Assembly (NCBI GenBank): GCA_030248225.1
Contig: JASANE010009867.1
Span: 1 to 64,000, forward strand
Reading direction: 5' to 3'
Origin: Trileptium ribeirensis
Lineage: Eukaryota; Nematoda; Enoplea; Enoplida; Thoracostomopsidae
Length of the DNA stretch: 64,000 nucleotides
Shown here: one piece after another, positions 59,288-64,000 of the stretch
How the letters are laid out: each line of letters begins with the position of its first letter
Numbering within the stretch: the stretch's first letter is position 1
Notes under the pieces: model-generated
Databases searched by the model: none
What the model was told of the DNA's origin: nothing
What the model saw: only the letters and a program-made list of their open reading frames with translations
Translations under genes and position numbers: made by a program

Positions 59288-59880
59288 GTTAGTTTTAAAT
59301 TGGTTGAAGAAAATATATAATTACTGATGTAATATAGATAGCTATAATTGCAGTTATGGAGTTGTCTTTGGTACCGAACGAATATCTAGTGCTGTGGGTT
59401 TCGAAATGTGGCTAGAGCTAAAACGTTTCTCCGATTAACCATAAAGATTTCTCCCAGATACATTATTATATATATATCATACATGCTGACCCTCCTAGGT
59501 CTCAGAGTGAGGTGGTGTCAGGGTGTTGAGGCTTTCCGGAGGCGGGCGTATAGAGGTATACTGAATAAGTTGACGACTATCACCCTTAGAGTGTAGCCGG
59601 GGGGGGGGCGGAACGGGGAATTCCCCCTCCGAATTTTTTGATCTGAAAATTTACCAATGGTCCCCCTTAGTAAAAACCTTTCCCAGCTGGACTGCACTTT
59701 TCCGGTCGGAATAGCCTGGAAATTGCTTTTTTCACTTTAAAAATCTAAAATTCGGCCCTGCGGAGCAATAACACACTACGTTACCTAACGACAATAAGAC
59801 ACGTGCAAGTTGTCCACATGTACCCATAGACTTTACTCTGTACCTTTTATGTCATGTAGATACATGCTCCCTTCAAAACA
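59288..59880. other. intron or intergenic sequence
   Basis: No exon identified. A G10-like run at 59600-59609 and TGGTCCCCCTTAG-like sequence at 59660-59670 look like element debris. Confidence 0.25.
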
Positions 59881-60093
59881 TCAGCGTTGGGGCTTTGGGA
59901 GTCTGAAGTTGTCTGGCTGTTCGGTTGAATTTTGACGTTTTTCAGCAGGTTCGCCGCCTAGACTAGTGTTATTATTTGCAGGTGTGTTGCTGGTACAAGG
60001 CGTTTCAACAGCTTCGGCCGAGCTAGTGTTATTATTAGTATCGAAATCACGGGAATCAGATTCCCGCTTTTTAAAGAATTTCAGCAAAGACAT
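59881..60093 (-). CDS. small ORF starting MSLLKFFKK, possible transposase N-terminus
   Basis: 70 aa from ATG (60091-60093) to TGA. The start MSLLKFFKK followed by a Ser/Thr/Asn-rich, low-complexity stretch is like the N-terminus of hAT- or ZMYM-related proteins, but no zinc finger or catalytic part follows. Two Asn-Asn-Asn-Thr-Ser repeats are visible. It could be a first exon, a fragment or chance. Confidence 0.25.
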   Translation of the reverse strand: MSLLKFFKKRESDSRDFDTNNNTSSAEAVETPCTSNTPANNNTSLGGEPAEKRQNSTEQPDNFRLPKPQR

Positions 60094-61734
60094 TCTTAAT
60101 ATCTGAAATGCAGACCATACATATACGTATATATATATGCAAAAAACGGTAAAACATAAAAAAACTGCGAAATTGGGGTCCGCAATCGGGACCACCGGCC
60201 TCCTCCGGCCGGCGGAACGAAGCGACATAAGCTCTCGGCCTGAGTCAGACCATTCCCATCTCCCCCGAAATTTTTTCCTATCTACGCCCATGCTACCCGC
60301 CACCCCAGATGACGACCCATGTTTGCTCGATTGCACCCTCATATCTGCTAATTTTCACCCTATATTTACCAAATTGGGGGTCCGGGGGCTCCGGGGAGAG
60401 TCCGATGCTTGAGAGCGAGGTAGCTCTTCCAGAACCTCTGTAATACACACATATCTATATGTGTAAACCTCGTTTGTATTAGAGGTGACAATTTTGGCCT
60501 GCTGTGCAGCACGGCCTGCAGGGCAGGCCGACACATGATTACAAAAGAGCCGGGCCAAAATTTTGCAGATACTGGCCGGGCCGAAATATTTCGGTGCGTT
60601 CTCATCTCAGTCAAAGACCGAATGATTAGTGCACGGTTCGATAAACTTGGGTTTGTGTTTACAAGTTTCTTCTTGGCCTCATTTTATATATGCGTTTTTT
60701 GTTATATCGCGTGTAGTTTTTTATATTGAGCTTGCTTGCACACTATTACAAACGGACTGTTCCGAAATTTTGCAGCTTCGGGCCGGCCGACCTGGATTTT
60801 CAACAGGTTGGGCTGGCCCGAAAAATTTCGGCCCGCTCTCCACTCTACTGTGCATTTGGTGGTCGACGTCAATACCATATTAGTTAAGCAAAGTTTATAA
60901 CATAGTTCATTTTGTGATATTAACTACAGTTACGTAAAAATAATTGATCAACTTCGATTATATAAAATTTCGATCCATTTCGATCGAAACTATATTTGGC
61001 CGGTGACTGCATTTTCAGAGAATCATTATTCGATCCAATTTCTTTATCTGCGACGGCAAATGAAAGACAACGATCAATTTGCAATCTATAATTCCATATA
61101 ATAGCCTCGGTTCCCATCCAATTGTTCAATAACTTCAATGGAGGGACACTAAATGCATTTTAAAAAGAATTTATGAGTCTTATACATTTCATTGCAGGAG
61201 AAAAGCTACGTGCAAATTATGTCATATGTACTGTATTTATACATTGTATGTTGTCTAAAATACATATACTATGGGTTAGTTATTTGTTACCCGAATCGTG
61301 GAATCGTGATCTTGGTGATCGATAACCACCCAAAACCAGTCCAGAACTAACCCAACTAGAACCAAAAAATTCTGACTGAACCGTGTTGAGTTCTTGTTCC
61401 TACATACTCTGTTCAATTATTATTAGACGTCGTTCAAAAATTTTAACGCTGTAAATATCATTCATCAATCTTTCACAACGTTCTGTAATGAGTGAGCATT
61501 GATTAACCAAATCAATTCGATGCGATTCCCAGTTATAATCCCACACGTATACAAAATGATAGCCGACCACCCTGGTGGTGTTCGTAGTATCAAAGGTCTA
61601 TGTAGTACACGATACAAAACAATAAACCGATCCTGTCCGGTGATATTTTTTATATTAAACGGTATAAAACAATCCGACGCAATCTATAATAGATAAAAAT
61701 ACATAACGTAATAAGGAAGCATAACAGCATAATG
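60094..61734. other. no recognisable gene; GC-rich hairpin
   Basis: CGGCCTGC (60512-60519) pairs with GCAGGCCG (60523-60530). GGCCGGGCC-rich words recur at 60550-60600 and 60780-60835 with AAATTTCGG, probably one decayed repeat. The rest is AT-rich. Confidence 0.35.
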
Positions 61735-62552
61735 GCGTTAGCCACAGATAATTTACTTTTCCTGGATATCATAAACTATTGAGTCCAGGAACAAGCTATC
61801 AGAAATTTTAAAAGCCTTTAATGTCAAACAAACTAAAGGCTACTGGCCATACGAGTGGTTAAGAACGTTCGGATCGGTTAGAACAAATCGATCTTCCTCC
61901 AATCAATGCCTTCTACAGCACGCTTCGTCAAAAAGAAATGGATCCGAAAGACTATGATCTCGTTTCAAGACGTATGGCAAAGGGAAAAATTTGAAAATAT
62001 GGGTGATATGCTGATATGGTATAACAACCTGGACGTGGTACCGTTCTTGGAAGCCGTCGATAAAATGTACAAGCAATTCGAAGAATGGGACATCAATATG
62101 TTAAAACAAGCCATAGTCTTCCAGGAGTAGCACTTCAACGAAGGATGAAGTTACGATTGGTGGTGTTTCCTATTATTCAACGAACGTTTTAGGACGTTAG
62201 TACAACAATTAAGAACAATATTGTGGGCGGACCATCAATTGTATTTCATCGCTATCATGAATCGAACGTTACTTTGATCCGAGGCTTAAACGTAGTGAAG
62301 AAAATACTTGGATACGACGCAAATTCTCTTTACTTATGGTCCCTTTGTCAACGAATATCAACTGGACTATTTGTAGTTTGGTGCCCGGCTGATGGATATT
62401 CGGGTGAGCAGCTAGCTACAGAAGGGCCAACCAATGATGCCGAAAGGTCAACATTCATGTCTAAAGTGAAAGAAAACTATAGTATTCGGTTCAAGGCAAT
62501 ATTCTGCTACACGCATGGTGAAAAGGAGTTGATGTATATAGAGTACCAATGA
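61735..62552 (+). pseudogene. Polinton-like DNA polymerase B, 5' part, broken
   Basis: Remains of the exonuclease region and the start of the polymerase palm of a protein-primed family-B polymerase. Recognisable words are split over frames: DNLLFLDIINY (~61770), GYWPYEW (~61840), LPPINAFYSTLRQ (~61890-61930), MLIWYNNLDVVPF (~62007-62047), and in the frame of 62223-62552 palm motif A, YDANSLY (Asp codon 62316). At least four frameshifts or stops separate these pieces, so this half cannot be translated as it stands. The broken frames are described here and not rejoined. Confidence 0.78.
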
Positions 62553-64000
62553 CGCGTCATTGGAAAGCGCTTCGGCCGAAGTGGTATCCTATTTCAGAGT
62601 CGATTAACGGTGGACAAAAGAAATTTTACAGTGGATCAAGTATATACTACGTCGACGGCTACATTGCAGCAGGGAAGTATGGCAACGAAAAACAAATCAT
62701 TATTGAATTTGAGAGTTGTCATTGGCATGGATGCCCGACATGTGCTAAATATATTAATGAAGTACAAGAACGACGGCTTGAAAATACTAAGCGCAAACAT
62801 AATTTTCTGAAAACTCTAGATTGCGAACTAATTATTGAAAAAGAATGTGCATTTGACCCTTACATTGCCGAAAATATATGTAAACCCGAGTGGCAAGAAT
62901 GGAGAGATAAACACGTCAAATCTAGCTTTTGCGATCAACACAATGTGTTCGGAAGAGACGTTGTATCACACATAATGGCCGGAAAAGTATTTGGTATTGC
63001 TGTAGTGGAATTACAAATACCGTACTGGAACACGGAAGCTAGGAAAATGTGGGATGAAATGCAGCCAATTTTTAAAAACGTTGAAATAACTCGCGAAGAC
63101 ATTGGTGAACACATGAAAGCGTATGCTGAGAAGCATGGAGTCATGTCTACACCTAGGCGATCCCTTATTGGCTCCTACTACGGAACGAAAATACTTCTTG
63201 CTACTCCACTTCTCCAGTTCTACATCTTAAAATGTCGAGCAAAGGTGACCCGTGTCCACCAATTTATCGAGTACCGCAGCGTAGCCACTTTCAAACATCT
63301 CGGGAAAGAGGTAGCCGATCAACGTAGGAAGGCAGACAAATGCGATGCGGAAAAAGTTAAAGGCGAAATGTATAAACTAATTGGAAACAATTACTATGCG
63401 AGATTATTATTTGACAAGACACGATTCGAGAACGTTATTTATAAATGTGAATGTGATACTCAGAAGTACATACGCGAGCCCACATTTCGTAAACTAGTAG
63501 AAATATCAGATGGAGTGTTTGAAATACATATGGCGAAAAAGAAAATCATTATAGACCTACCAAATATAATTCCATTCTTTGTATACCAGTACGCTAAGCT
63601 ACGAATGTTACAATTTTACCTATTTTTATTGGAGACTGTTGGAAAAGATAAATTTCAAATGATACAAATGGATACAGACAGTTTATATTTCGCTGTTGCC
63701 GAAACAACTCTGGAGGATTGCATCACCGATTCAAACAAACGTGCACGCTTTGACTCTGACAAATCAAATTTTATTGCAACAGACGATTACAGCCAAAGAA
63801 CTCCTGGTTTGTTTAAACTGGAATGGAGCGGCGATGGTATGATTGCACTTAACTCTAAAACATATTTCGGCTGGAATAGTGATGGAAACGGCAAATGCTC
63901 TACTAAAGGACTATCAAAAGTTACGAACAGTATAACAAAGGAACAGTTCATGGGGGTTCTAACAGAAAAAGAAAAAGTTGCTGGCATAAACTATGGATTC
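62549..64000 (+). CDS. Polinton/Maverick-like DNA polymerase B, 3' part (runs off window)
   Basis: One frame is open for 484 codons from an ATG at 62549 to the window edge, no stop. Early in it (codons ~20-90) is a nuclease-like insert with HWHGC-x2-C (codons 58-65), seen in many animal Polinton-type polymerases between motifs A and B. A motif-B-like segment follows at ~276 (KLIGNNYYAR; the usual Asn-Ser and Tyr-Gly are altered), then motif C DTDSLY at codons 375-380, which holds the catalytic Asp pair. This enzyme class replicates virus-like transposons by protein priming. The reading overlaps the end of the upstream frame by 4 bp, consistent with a frameshift and not a separate gene. No integrase, ATPase or capsid gene is visible in the window. 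Possibly a polymerase fragment of an adintovirus-like element. Confidence 0.82.
   Translation, partial: MTRHWKALRPKWYPISESINGGQKKFYSGSSIYYVDGYIAAGKYGNEKQIIIEFESCHWHGCPTCAKYINEVQERRLENTKRKHNFLKTLDCELIIEKECAFDPYIAENICKPEWQEWRDKHVKSSFCDQHNVFGRDVVSHIMAGKVFGIAVVELQIPYWNTEARKMWDEMQPIFKNVEITREDIGEHMKAYAEKHGVMSTPRRSLIGSYYGTKILLATPLLQFYILKCRAKVTRVHQFIEYRSVATFKHLGKEVADQRRKADKCDAEKVKGEMYKLIGNNYYARLLFDKTRFENVIYKCECDTQKYIREPTFRKLVEISDGVFEIHMAKKKIIIDLPNIIPFFVYQYAKLRMLQFYLFLLETVGKDKFQMIQMDTDSLYFAVAETTLEDCITDSNKRARFDSDKSNFIATDDYSQRTPGLFKLEWSGDGMIALNSKTYFGWNSDGNGKCSTKGLSKVTNSITKEQFMGVLTEKEKVAGINYGF

Noticed and set aside
60137..60412. 91-codon frame as a gene
   Set aside because: Runs through GC-rich repeat debris opposite the small MSLLKFFKK ORF; no domain and biased composition.
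62610..62810. Separate 66-aa ORF
   Set aside because: Out-of-frame shadow of the polymerase reading that starts at 62549.

Overview
This window reads as an AT-rich invertebrate animal nuclear genome. The evidence is one clear spliced metazoan gene (LAMTOR1, six coding exons with GT-AG introns) set among non-LTR retrotransposons, a MULE DNA transposon, a Polinton/Maverick-like DNA polymerase, MITEs, foldback elements and tandem satellites. No bacterial gene layout, operons, rRNA or CRISPR were seen. I cannot name the species; a marine invertebrate would fit.

Left end (1-3021): a GC-rich block with the last 22 codons of an upstream ORF and two intronless, tandem, paralogous ORFs. Each joins a NADAR domain (YbiA-like ADP-ribose/N-glycoside hydrolase family) to a second domain with an SGNH/GDSL-like fold pattern that lacks the catalytic serine. 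Both start codons follow directly on an AG. This block, probably cargo of a mobile element, is the most unusual coding content here. Up to 8.5 kb follow mostly non-coding sequence, a TATA/Inr-like promoter and strong GC-rich hairpins.

9.4-21 kb: a long-inverted-repeat (foldback) element, then a young 5'-truncated Jockey/CR1-type LINE broken by one TAG and one TA-slippage frameshift, then assorted repeats. 21.8-30.8 kb: LAMTOR1, the lysosomal anchor of the Ragulator complex, with satellite-like repeats and a tRNA-derived SINE head inside its introns.

34-42 kb: a TA-flanked MITE and a decayed Tx1/L1-type LINE whose ORF1 carries a CCHC knuckle followed by a third NADAR domain. That LINE is interrupted by a second foldback copy and abuts an RTE-type LINE relic on the minus strand. 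47-52 kb: tandem repeats, another MITE family and a ~280-bp satellite. 53.9-56.5 kb: an apparently complete MULE (FLYWCH finger plus DDE transposase), with tandem-repeat terminal arms and a perfect 9-bp target-site duplication.

58.8-59.3 kb: the first coding exon of an unrecognised single-pass membrane protein. 61.7-64.0 kb: a protein-primed family-B DNA polymerase, broken by frameshifts in its 5' half and running off the right edge.

Themes: nested mobile elements, and NADAR domains in two separate contexts, at least one of them certainly a retroelement.
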